5,872 nucleotides of DNA from an uncultured Corynebacterium sp. (GCF_937999985.1 NZ_CALLDG010000107.1:1-5872); one strand, 5' to 3'. Shown: positions 1-5,330, numbered from the stretch's first letter. Numbers and translations are program-made. The notes: generated by a model from the letters alone, not told the origin.

Positions 1-10
1 GGCAGGAAAT

Positions 11-36
11 AAGCCCCCGACGGGCGTCGGGGGCTT
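11..36 (-). terminator. Intrinsic terminator of the SdpI-family gene
   Basis: A perfect 11-bp inverted repeat (AAGCCCCCGAC at 11-21 and its complement at 26-36) encloses a 4-base GGGC loop. Read on the minus strand, the GC-rich stem runs into TTATTT, a short U-tract, so it fits a rho-independent terminator for the leftward gene whose stop codon lies about 85 bases upstream. On the plus strand only the two stem T's follow, so bidirectional use is possible but weaker. Confidence 0.85.
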
Positions 37-121
37 AAGGAATTGGGGGCCAGAGACCAAAGGCTCAAGGATCAAAAGCCCAAGGACCGGGGCTAGGCCT
101 GTGTGGGGTTTGCGCTGGATT

Positions 122-826
122 CTACGCTGGGTTCTGGGCAGAGTCCTGCGCTGAGGCGGCCCGCTGGGCGGCCTCCCAGTCCACGCCGCCGCCCTCGCAG
201 GAGCCATTCAGCGAGCAGCTGCCGCACGCCTGGCCGCTTGCACACGCTTCCGCGCTCACGGCGCCAGCCTTGGCGCCGGAGCCAGCAGCCTGACCAGCGC
301 TAATGCCAGCACCCTGATCTGCGCCAGCGCCAGCGCAGGCAGCGGCCCCAGCGCCGTCGGCGCCGGCGCCGGAACAGCAAGCGCCAGCGGAGTCGGAAGC
401 GCCGGCGGCCTCGCTGGAATCGCCGCAGCAGGAGTCCGAGGTGGCGTCACCGCTAGAGCAACAAGAAGAATTGGCGGCCTCGAGCTGGGCGGCACGGGCG
501 TCCAGGCGCGCGACGGTGTGGGCGCCCAACGCAGAACCCAGACCGATCAAGAAAACAGCTCCAACCAGCAGCAACGCAAAGATCAGCCACATCCAGCCAC
601 TGACTTTCAGGGTGATGAGCGCGGCGCCCAGGAACGCAGCGCCAGCTCCCATCCAAGCTGGGCCGACGATGCGGTGCGCGGTGTTCCAGAGTTCCTCAGA
701 CTTGCGAACCTCCGGAACTCGCAGGCCAACGACCGGATTGCCCGGCAGTTTCCCCACAGCCCCCAGCAAGCCCGCGATGAAAAAGGCCAGGCCCACGACT
801 ACCAACACAACGGTCAATACGATCAT
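122..826 (-). CDS. SdpI-family membrane protein with cysteine-rich C-terminal tail
   Basis: The product is 234 residues from the ATG at 826. Residues 1-23 form a first membrane helix. Residues 24-55 carry the SdpI-type signature: GKLPGNPVVGLRVPEV, then SEELWNTAHRIVG. Two more helices follow at about 56-73 and 77-101. The founding member, Bacillus SdpI, is an immunity and signalling protein for the SDP toxin; actinobacterial relatives usually have unknown roles and no toxin partner, and none is visible here. After residue 115 comes a tail of about 120 residues rich in Ala, Gly and Ser with 11 cysteines, including CC pairs at 122-123, 133-134 and 150-151 and a CxxC at 201-204. The tail is not part of the SdpI fold and is probably cytoplasmic. 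A TTG at 859 would add 11 residues, but the ATG at 826 is preferred because it begins the hydrophobic helix and sits 7 bases after a -10 box. The family call is firm; the function is unknown. Confidence 0.85.
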   Translation of the reverse strand: MIVLTVVLVVVGLAFFIAGLLGAVGKLPGNPVVGLRVPEVRKSEELWNTAHRIVGPAWMGAGAAFLGAALITLKVSGWMWLIFALLLVGAVFLIGLGSALGAHTVARLDARAAQLEAANSSCCSSGDATSDSCCGDSSEAAGASDSAGACCSGAGADGAGAAACAGAGADQGAGISAGQAAGSGAKAGAVSAEACASGQACGSCSLNGSCEGGGVDWEAAQRAASAQDSAQNPA

Positions 827-833
827 GCGAAAT

Positions 834-839
834 AGTCTA
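834..839 (-). promoter_or_regulatory. -10 box for leaderless transcription of the SdpI-family gene
   Basis: The minus strand reads TAGACT, matching the actinobacterial TAnnnT consensus, and ends 7 bases before the ATG at 826. That spacing puts the transcription start at the A of the start codon. No Shine-Dalgarno sequence precedes the ATG, which agrees with leaderless translation. A TTGGCT at 859-864 could act as a -35 element, but its 19-base spacer is long. Confidence 0.5.
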
Positions 840-896
840 TTACCGCAGGTGGCCAACAAGCCAAACGCAATAACCTGCCCTGTCCGGGCTACCTAC

Positions 897-902
897 TAGA
901 CT
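897..902 (+). promoter_or_regulatory. -10 box for leaderless transcription of leuS
   Basis: TAGACT lies 8 bases before the leuS ATG at 911, so transcription should begin at or within one base of the start codon. The 8 bases between them (GTTAAAAC) contain no ribosome binding site. No good -35 is visible; CTGCCC at 875-880 is a weak candidate with a 16-base spacer. There is no room for a T-box or a leader peptide, so leuS control at this promoter would have to act on initiation. Confidence 0.5.
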
Positions 903-910
903 GTTAAAAC

Positions 911-3877
911 ATGACTAACGGCAGCACTGAAGACAATTCCTACCGCTACACCCCTGAGCTTGCGGCCAAGATCGAGGCCAAGTGGCAGAAGCACTGGGCC
1001 GACAACGGCACGTTTAACGCCCCGAACCCGACGGGCGACCTGGCGGAGCCGGGCGTGGAGCTGCCAGAAGACCGCAAGTTTATCCAGGATATGTTTCCCT
1101 ACCCCTCCGGTGTGGGCCTGCACGTTGGCCACCCGCTGGGCTACATCGGTACGGATGTGTTTGCGCGCTTCCACCGCATGAAGGGCGCGAATGTGCTGCA
1201 TACGTTGGGTTATGATGCGTTCGGCCTGCCCGCCGAGCAGTATGCCGTGCAGACCGGCACCCACCCGCGCACCACTACTATGGCCAACATTGCCAACATG
1301 GAGCGCCAGCTGGGCCGCCTGGGCCTGGGCCACGACAAGCGCCGCAGCTTCGCCACCACGGATACGGATTACTACCGCTGGACGCAGTGGATTTTCCTGC
1401 AGATTTACAACTCCTGGTTCGACCCGGAGGCTAAGAACGCCAACGGCACCCTGGGCAAAGCTCGCCCGATTAAGGAGCTGGAGGAGAAGCTCGCTGCCGA
1501 GCGCCCCGACTGGGCGGACCTCAGCGCTGCCGAGAAGCAGGAGATCCTGGATAGCTACCGCTTGGTCTACCGCTCGAACTCAACGGTGAACTGGTGCCCA
1601 GGCCTGGGCACTGTGCTGGCGAACGAGGAAGTCACGGCGGAAGGCCGCTCCGAGCGCGGCAACTTCCCCGTCTTCCGCAAGAACCTGCAGCAGTGGATGA
1701 TGCGCATCACCGCGTACTCCGACCGCCTGATCGACGACCTGGAGTACCTGGACTGGCCGGAGAAGGTGAAGTCCATGCAGCGCAACTGGATCGGCCGCTC
1801 CCGCGGCGCGGAGGTCACGTTCGACTGCCTGGGCCACGACATTGACGTGTTCACCACGCGCCCGGACACGCTGTTCGGTGCGACGTACATGGTGCTGGCC
1901 CCGGAGCACGAGCTGGTGGATACGCTCGTTGCGCAGTCCGGTGGTTCTTCTGCGGGTAGTGACGCCTACACGGATGTCGACCCACGGTGGACCTACGGCC
2001 AGGCAAACCCGGCCGCCGCAGTGGAGGCTTACCGGGCGGCAATTGCCGCTAAGTCGGACCTGGAGCGCCAGGAGAACAAGGAGAAAACGGGCGTCTTCCT
2101 GGGCGTTTACGCCACTAACCCGGTGAACGGCGCGCAAGTGCCGGTCTTCATCGCGGACTACGTGCTGACGGGTTACGGCACCGGCGCGATCATGGCTGTG
2201 CCGGCGCACGATACCCGCGACTTCGAGTTTGCCACTGAGTTCGGGCTGCCGATCGTGCCGGTGCTGGCGCCGGAGGGCGCTGGCGCCAGCGACGAGGCTG
2301 GCGAGGCTGGCGCGGGCAAGGGCGCTGAGGCTGGCGAGGCTGGCACCCAGCTTACCGAGGCTTTCACCGAGGACGGCCCGCACATCAACTCCAACAACTC
2401 CGACGGCCTGGAGCTCAACGGCCTGGGCAAGGCGGAGGCCATCGACAAGACCATCGAATGGCTGGAATCCAAGGGAGTAGGTAGCGGCAAGATCCAGTAC
2501 AAGCTCCGCGACTGGCTGTTCGCTCGCCAGCGTTACTGGGGCGAGCCCTTCCCCATCGTCTACGACGAAAACGGCACGGCCCATGGCCTGCCGGAGAGCA
2601 TGCTCCCCGTCGAGCTGCCAGAAGTGGAAGACTACAAGCCCGTCAGCTTCGACCCGGACGACAAGGACTCCGCCCCCCAGCCCCCGCTAGCCAAGGCTAA
2701 GGAGTGGGTCGAAGTCACCCTGGACCTCGGCGACGGAGAAAAGACCTACTACCGCGACACCAACGTCATGCCGCAGTGGGCAGGTTCCTCCTGGTACCAG
2801 CTGCGCTACATCGACCCGAACAACGACAACGCCCTGGTAGACATCGAAAACGAACGCTACTGGGTCGGCCCGCGTGAAGGCCGCCCCTCCGGCGGCGTGG
2901 ACCTGTACGTCGGCGGCGTGGAGCACGCCGTGCTGCACCTGCTGTACGCCCGCTTCTGGCACAAGGTGCTGTTCGACCTGGGAGTCGTCTCCAGCTTCGA
3001 GCCCTACTACCGCCTCTACAACCAGGGCTACATCCAGGCCTACGCCTACACGGACTCCCGCGGCGTGTACGTCCCCGCGGAGGAGGTCACCGAGCGCGAC
3101 GGTAAGTTCTTCTGGGTTCGTAAGGCGGATGATGCTGAGGGCGTCACAAAGGAAGAAGAAGTATTCCAGGAATACGGCAAGATGGGTAAGTCCCTCAAGA
3201 ACGCGGTCTCGCCCGACGAGATCTGCGACGACTACGGTGCGGACACCCTGCGCGTGTACGAGATGGCGATGGGGCCGCTCGACACGTCGAGGCCGTGGGC
3301 GACGAAGGATGTGGTCGGCGCGCAGCGATTCCTGCAGCGCGCGTGGCGCCTCGCCGTCGACGAGAACACGGGTAAGGGTTCTGTGAGCGATGACGCCCTC
3401 ACGGATGACGACCTAAAGGCCCTGCACAGGACCATCGCGGGGGTTCACGAAAACTATGCGGAGCTGCGTGACAACACGGCTGTGGCGAAGCTGATTGAGT
3501 ACGTGAACTACCTGACGAAGACCTACTCCGCTGGGGCGGCTCCGCGGGCGGCCGTGGAACCGCTGGTGCAGATGCTGTCGCCGGTGGCGCCGCACATCGC
3601 CGAGGAGATGTGGGAGATCCTGGGCCACTCCGAGGGCATTACTTATGAGTCCTTCCCCGAGTGGGATGAAAAGTGGCTGGTGGATGACACTATCGAGCTG
3701 CCCGTGCAGGTGATGGGCAAGCTGCGCGGCCGCATTAACGTGGCGGCGGATGCTTCGCGGGAGGACATTGAGGCTGCCGCGCTGGAGGAGCCGAATGTTG
3801 CTTCGCACATCGAGGGTAAGACGGTGGCGAAGATCATCGTGGTGCCGGGCAAGATGGTGAATATCGTCGCGAAGTAG
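911..3877 (+). CDS. leuS: Leucyl-tRNA synthetase (LeuRS)
   Basis: This cytoplasmic class I synthetase of 988 residues charges tRNA-Leu with leucine using ATP. The catalytic HIGH motif appears as HVGH (71-74) and the KMSKS motif as KMGKS (757-761). The CP1 editing domain spans roughly 300-515, with TTRPDT (315-320) and GTGAIMAVPAHDTRDFEF (423-440), whose aspartates hydrolyse mischarged tRNA. The zinc-knuckle region keeps NWCP (227-230) but has GRSERGNFPVF where the E. coli enzyme has a second cysteine cluster, an actinobacterial pattern. The anticodon-binding helical domain covers about 800-925, and the C-terminal domain (ELPVQVMGKLRGRINV onward) completes the protein. An Ala/Gly/Glu-rich insert at 456-479 extends the editing domain. 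The ATG at 911 is the only sensible start and sits 8 bases after a -10 box. No clear U-tract terminator follows; a G-quadruplex motif begins 25 bases after the stop. The frame is intact. Confidence 0.98.
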   Translation: MTNGSTEDNSYRYTPELAAKIEAKWQKHWADNGTFNAPNPTGDLAEPGVELPEDRKFIQDMFPYPSGVGLHVGHPLGYIGTDVFARFHRMKGANVLHTLGYDAFGLPAEQYAVQTGTHPRTTTMANIANMERQLGRLGLGHDKRRSFATTDTDYYRWTQWIFLQIYNSWFDPEAKNANGTLGKARPIKELEEKLAAERPDWADLSAAEKQEILDSYRLVYRSNSTVNWCPGLGTVLANEEVTAEGRSERGNFPVFRKNLQQWMMRITAYSDRLIDDLEYLDWPEKVKSMQRNWIGRSRGAEVTFDCLGHDIDVFTTRPDTLFGATYMVLAPEHELVDTLVAQSGGSSAGSDAYTDVDPRWTYGQANPAAAVEAYRAAIAAKSDLERQENKEKTGVFLGVYATNPVNGAQVPVFIADYVLTGYGTGAIMAVPAHDTRDFEFATEFGLPIVPVLAPEGAGASDEAGEAGAGKGAEAGEAGTQLTEAFTEDGPHINSNNSDGLELNGLGKAEAIDKTIEWLESKGVGSGKIQYKLRDWLFARQRYWGEPFPIVYDENGTAHGLPESMLPVELPEVEDYKPVSFDPDDKDSAPQPPLAKAKEWVEVTLDLGDGEKTYYRDTNVMPQWAGSSWYQLRYIDPNNDNALVDIENERYWVGPREGRPSGGVDLYVGGVEHAVLHLLYARFWHKVLFDLGVVSSFEPYYRLYNQGYIQAYAYTDSRGVYVPAEEVTERDGKFFWVRKADDAEGVTKEEEVFQEYGKMGKSLKNAVSPDEICDDYGADTLRVYEMAMGPLDTSRPWATKDVVGAQRFLQRAWRLAVDENTGKGSVSDDALTDDDLKALHRTIAGVHENYAELRDNTAVAKLIEYVNYLTKTYSAGAAPRAAVEPLVQMLSPVAPHIAEEMWEILGHSEGITYESFPEWDEKWLVDDTIELPVQVMGKLRGRINVAADASREDIEAAALEEPNVASHIEGKTVAKIIVVPGKMVNIVAK
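2294..2344 (+). repeat. Four GAGGCTGGC units inside the leuS editing domain
   Basis: The 9-base unit GAGGCTGGC occurs at 2294-2302, 2303-2311, 2327-2335 and 2336-2344, as two tandem pairs 33 bases apart. Each copy is in frame and encodes Glu-Ala-Gly. A perfect 12-bp palindrome, GCTGGCGCCAGC, sits just upstream at 2279-2290. The unit length is a multiple of three, so copy-number change by slippage would keep leuS in frame. Confidence 0.85.
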
Positions 3878-3901
3878 CGGCCGGGCCGGGCGCCCGTGCT
3901 T

Positions 3902-3925
3902 GGGCGCGGGTGCCGCGGGGGTGGG
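3902..3925 (+). other. G-quadruplex motif after leuS
   Basis: Four G-runs (3902-3904, 3908-3910, 3917-3921, 3923-3925) are separated by loops of 3, 6 and 1 bases, satisfying the usual G3+N1-7 rule. The motif is on the leuS sense strand, so it could fold in the mRNA 3' end or on the non-template DNA. A 6-bp hairpin (GCGCCC at 3890-3895 with GGGCGC at 3902-3907) overlaps it and would compete. Neither has a U-tract. Confidence 0.55.
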
Positions 3926-3927
3926 CG

Positions 3928-4032
3928 CGCTGGCGCGGGTTCTGGGTGCGTGACCGCGCTGGGGGTGCGCTGGCGTGGCCGGGCTGGGGGTGCTCGCTGG
4001 CGCGGGTGTCGCCCGCTGTGATCGCGCTGGCG
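3928..4032 (+). repeat. Degenerate CGCTGGCG repeats
   Basis: The octamer CGCTGGCG recurs at 3928-3935, 3968-3975, 3995-4002 and 4025-4032, with spacings of 40, 27 and 30 bases. It is usually followed by a GGGTG-like string. The copies look like a decayed minisatellite rather than a precise array. Confidence 0.5.
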
Positions 4033-4106
4033 TGCGGGTGCGCCTGCACAGGGTGCGCTACGAGGCGGGCTGGGGCTCCCCTTCTTCCGGCGCCCCGACC
4101 CCCTAC

Positions 4107-4164
4107 CCTGCGGTGGCGCTGTACTAGTGCTGCCGGGCCGCAGGTCTACTTTTCCCGGCGGCAC
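4107..4164 (+). other. Possible H-type RNA pseudoknot or attenuator-like structure
   Basis: Two helices interleave. Stem 1 pairs CCTGCGG (4107-4113) with CCGCAGG (4138-4144). Stem 2 pairs GTGCTGCCGGG (4127-4137) with CCCGGCGGCAC (4154-4164), 11 pairs including one G-U. The 5' arm of stem 2 lies in the loop of stem 1 and abuts its 3' arm with no gap; the connecting loops are 13 and 9 bases. The G-U pair exists only in plus-strand RNA. Stem 1 is followed by TCTACTTTT, so the pairings could also be alternative terminator and antiterminator forms. Chance pairing in GC-rich DNA is a real alternative. Confidence 0.35.
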
Positions 4165-4214
4165 GGTGGGGGTGCGTGTGCCTTCATTACAGTCACGGAC
4201 GGAAGCTGCGGATT

Positions 4215-4241
4215 CTAAGGTGCTGAATCGAACTAAGGTGC
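4215..4241. repeat. Direct repeat of CTAAGGTGC, 18-base period
   Basis: CTAAGGTGC occurs at 4215-4223 and 4233-4241, each followed by a GAAT-containing string. Related AGGTGCG strings recur at 4334-4340 and 4486-4492. The role is unknown; a tandem protein-binding site is conceivable. Confidence 0.5.
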
Positions 4242-4252
4242 GAATTCATGCA

Positions 4253-4281
4253 TCCGAAACGTCACAGTGACGCTTCCGAAA
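4253..4281. promoter_or_regulatory. Operator-like dyad flanked by direct repeats
   Basis: CGTCACAGTGACG (4260-4272) is a perfect dyad with 6-base arms around a single A. It is bracketed by two copies of TCCGAAA (4253-4259 and 4275-4281) whose starts are 22 bases apart, about two helical turns. The 1-base centre rules out a tight RNA hairpin, so a dimeric DNA-binding protein is the more natural reading. No promoter or gene start was found beside it, which weakens the case. Confidence 0.3.
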
Positions 4282-4342
4282 GGCGCGGATTGGGCTTTTT
4301 CGAGGCGCCGATGGCGGGTTGGAGGCCCGCTCGAGGTGCGAA

Positions 4343-4452
4343 TGTCCCAAATCTTCCACTCTGTTTTTATAAGTATCTATTTCTGCAGGTCAGAGAGGGT
4401 GCAAAATCTTGCTTCGGAGTTGCTACTCGTCGAAAGTGGAAGATTTGGGACA
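4343..4452. repeat. 110-bp element closed by a perfect 18-bp inverted repeat
   Basis: TGTCCCAAATCTTCCACT (4343-4360) is matched exactly by its complement at 4435-4452. One mismatch outward and one inward are each followed by a further pair. The ends are TG...CA, as in IS3- and IS481-type elements, and the element is about 43% GC amid much richer flanks. The 74-base interior has no transposase frame. No target duplication directly abuts the ends, although GAGGTGCG occurs at 4333-4340 and again at 4485-4492. The interior can fold into further hairpins: 4401-4404 with 4409-4412, and 4413-4420 with 4425-4428 plus 4431-4434. The last of these abuts the closing stem, so a structured RNA is an equal alternative to a miniature transposable element (MITE). 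Confidence 0.6.
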
Positions 4453-4465
4453 CTGCCCGCGGGAC

Positions 4466-4572
4466 CAGGCGGGGCTGGGGGAAGTGAGGTGCGGTGCCAG
4501 TGGATCTAGCAGGCGGGCTGGGGGAAGTGGCGCGAAGTTGGTGTAAGAGGCGCGGGGCTCGTGGAAGTGAGG
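4466..4572. repeat. G-rich GGAAGTG repeats
   Basis: GGGCTGGGGGAAGTG occurs exactly at 4472-4486 and 4515-4529, both preceded by CAGGCG. A third copy at 4554-4569 (GGGGCTCGTGGAAGTG) matches the first at 14 of 16 bases and shares the following AGG. The spacings are 43 and 40 bases. The repeats fill most of the gap between the inverted-repeat element and the downstream convergent gene. Confidence 0.6.
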
Positions 4573-4584
4573 CGTGGGGTTGGA

Positions 4585-4602
4585 GGACTAGAGGGACTAG
4601 AG
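4585..4602. repeat. Tandem 9-bp duplication over a stop codon
   Basis: GGACTAGAG is present twice in tandem (4585-4593 and 4594-4602). The right copy contains the TAG stop of the leftward membrane-protein gene, and the left copy repeats the same Leu codon and TAG in frame. This gives a backup stop three codons downstream of the first. Confidence 0.7.
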
Positions 4603-5163
4603 GTTGTGGTCGAGAAGCAAATACGCGCCGACCGACGTAATCCAAGCCATGCAGAACGGCATGATGAACCAGATCACTGCTACCCATGGGCGCCAGCGCT
4701 GGTGGTTCTTCCATTTGTAGTAGGTGATAAAAGCCGAGCCGAACAGCCCAAAGAAAGCCACGGAAGTGGGAACTATGGCGAACAGCAGTTGGAAGGTTCG
4801 GCTGCACAGCTGTGCGGAGGAGTCTGCATCGCAGTAGGGGCCGCCGACGACCTTGGAGGAAATCCAAATTAGGATCGCAGACAAGGTGGTGGCCACGATC
4901 ACGCCAACGAAGAACCAAATCGCCTGGCGGGTGGATTTATTGTTGCGCTCGAGGCGGAGCAATGGGTCGGCCTCGTAGTCCAGCTCGGTGGGGGCGCTGG
5001 GGCGATCCAGCTCGGACATTTCGAGATGGGAGCCGTCGGCTGCGGAGGCGCCTGGTGAGGAGGCGCCTGGCTGGGAGCCTGCGGGCGACGAGCCCTCGGG
5101 CTGGGAGGAAGAGTCCGGGTTATCAGCAGGTGAGGGGCCGTTGTTCAAACCATCATTGCTCAT
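4597..5163 (-). CDS. Small three-helix membrane protein with disordered N-terminus
   Basis: The product is 188 residues from the ATG at 5163, which has GAGG 5 bases upstream; the 25 extra in-frame codons further upstream look non-coding. Residues 1-60 are rich in Ser, Pro, Gly and Ala and probably disordered. A charged linker (LDYEADPLLRLERNN) leads to three predicted membrane helices at about 81-102, 124-149 and 160-184. The first loop holds Cys111 and Cys120, and the second is basic (KWKNHQRWR, 150-158). By the positive-inside rule the N-terminus and the basic loop face the cytoplasm, which puts the two cysteines outside, where they could form a disulphide. I do not recognise the family and assign no function. 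The gene converges on leuS and lies 259 bases downstream of the Usp gene on the same strand, so it could share its transcript or use the promoter candidate at 5174-5179. Confidence 0.8.
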   Translation of the reverse strand: MSNDGLNNGPSPADNPDSSSQPEGSSPAGSQPGASSPGASAADGSHLEMSELDRPSAPTELDYEADPLLRLERNNKSTRQAIWFFVGVIVATTLSAILIWISSKVVGGPYCDADSSAQLCSRTFQLLFAIVPTSVAFFGLFGSAFITYYKWKNHQRWRPWVAVIWFIMPFCMAWITSVGAYLLLDHNL

Positions 5164-5168
5164 AATGA

Positions 5169-5172
5169 CCTC
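5169..5172 (-). promoter_or_regulatory. Ribosome binding site deciding the start at 5163
   Basis: The minus strand reads GAGG, then 5 bases (TCATT), then ATG. It is the best Shine-Dalgarno match in this stretch and fixes the start of the small membrane protein at 5163 rather than at an upstream in-frame codon. Confidence 0.65.
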
Positions 5173-5173
5173 A

Positions 5174-5179
5174 AATCTA
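5174..5179 (-). promoter_or_regulatory. Candidate -10 box before the small membrane-protein gene
   Basis: The minus strand reads TAGATT, a TAnnnT match. A start 7-8 bases downstream would leave only about 3 bases before the ATG and would remove the GAGG site from the transcript, so box and GAGG cannot both be used. An alternative TATTAA at 5193-5198 would give a leader of about 25 bases that keeps the site. Confidence 0.25.
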
Positions 5180-5205
5180 CACCCCTCGGTGCTTAATAAG
5201 AACCT

Positions 5206-5219
5206 GCGCGGATTCGCGC
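5206..5219 (-). terminator. Weak hairpin upstream of the small membrane-protein gene
   Basis: GCGCG (5206-5210) pairs with CGCGC (5215-5219) around a 4-base loop. On the minus strand it runs into AGGTTCTTATT, which is T-rich but not a clean U-tract. It could end the Usp transcript or simply lie in the leader of the next gene. Confidence 0.25.
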
Positions 5220-5275
5220 GGCCAGGCGCATGCAGCACGGCGGATGGTGCGCGAACTGCGAAAATGCAGGCTAGA

Positions 5276-5294
5276 CGGCGGGGTTAGACCGCCG
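5276..5294 (-). terminator. Weak hairpin downstream of the Usp gene
   Basis: CGGCGG (5276-5281) pairs with CCGCCG (5289-5294) around a 7-base loop. On the minus strand the next bases are TCTAGCCTGCATTTTC, with only a delayed T-run. It is a possible terminator for the Usp gene, positioned after the 22-bp repeats, but weaker than the one at 11-36. Confidence 0.3.
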
Positions 5295-5330
5295 AAGCGC
5301 AGCACACGGCCGGGCGCCTGTAGCGCGCCG

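Larger units (their letters stand above)
3878..4596. other. Long non-coding region downstream of leuS
   Basis: About 720 bases separate the leuS stop from the stop of the convergent membrane-protein gene. Open frames here are short, rich in Arg, Pro, Gly and Ala, lack recognisable domains and lack ribosome binding sites, so none is called. Composition is mosaic: very G-rich on the plus strand at 3878-4090, mixed at 4090-4340, AT-richer (about 43% GC by hand count) at 4343-4452, then G-rich again to about 4585. The individual repeats and possible structures are listed separately. Confidence 0.7.

Noticed and set aside
441..899. Plus-strand open frames opposite the SdpI-family gene
   Set aside because: They are shadow frames with no membrane or domain signal, while the minus frame has a clear SdpI signature and a terminator.
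827..910. T-box or leader-peptide control ahead of leuS
   Set aside because: The gap is only 84 bases and is shared with a divergent promoter; the -10 box leaves no leader RNA.
1580..2584. Long minus-strand open frame (334 codons) opposite leuS
   Set aside because: It is the antisense shadow of a GC-rich coding sequence; it has no recognisable domain, and leuS itself is certain.
3890..3907. Hairpin GCGCCC/GGGCGC as a leuS terminator
   Set aside because: The stem is only 6 bp and no T-run follows; it also competes with the overlapping G-quadruplex motif.
3910..4218. Open frame of 102 codons downstream of leuS
   Set aside because: It is rich in Trp, Arg, Gly and Ala, has no ribosome binding site, and overlaps repeat-derived DNA.
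4226..4234. GTTCGATTC on the minus strand, resembling a tRNA T-loop
   Set aside because: The flanking bases do not form the T stem, and no acceptor, D or anticodon arm is present.
4333..4492. GAGGTGCG at 4333-4340 and 4485-4492 as an 8-bp target duplication
   Set aside because: The right copy lies 33 bases beyond the inverted-repeat end, and similar GGTGCG strings occur elsewhere nearby, so coincidence is more likely.
4248..4509. Two overlapping plus-strand open frames through the inverted repeat
   Set aside because: There is no credible start signal, and both run across the palindrome, both repeat arms and the G-rich repeats.
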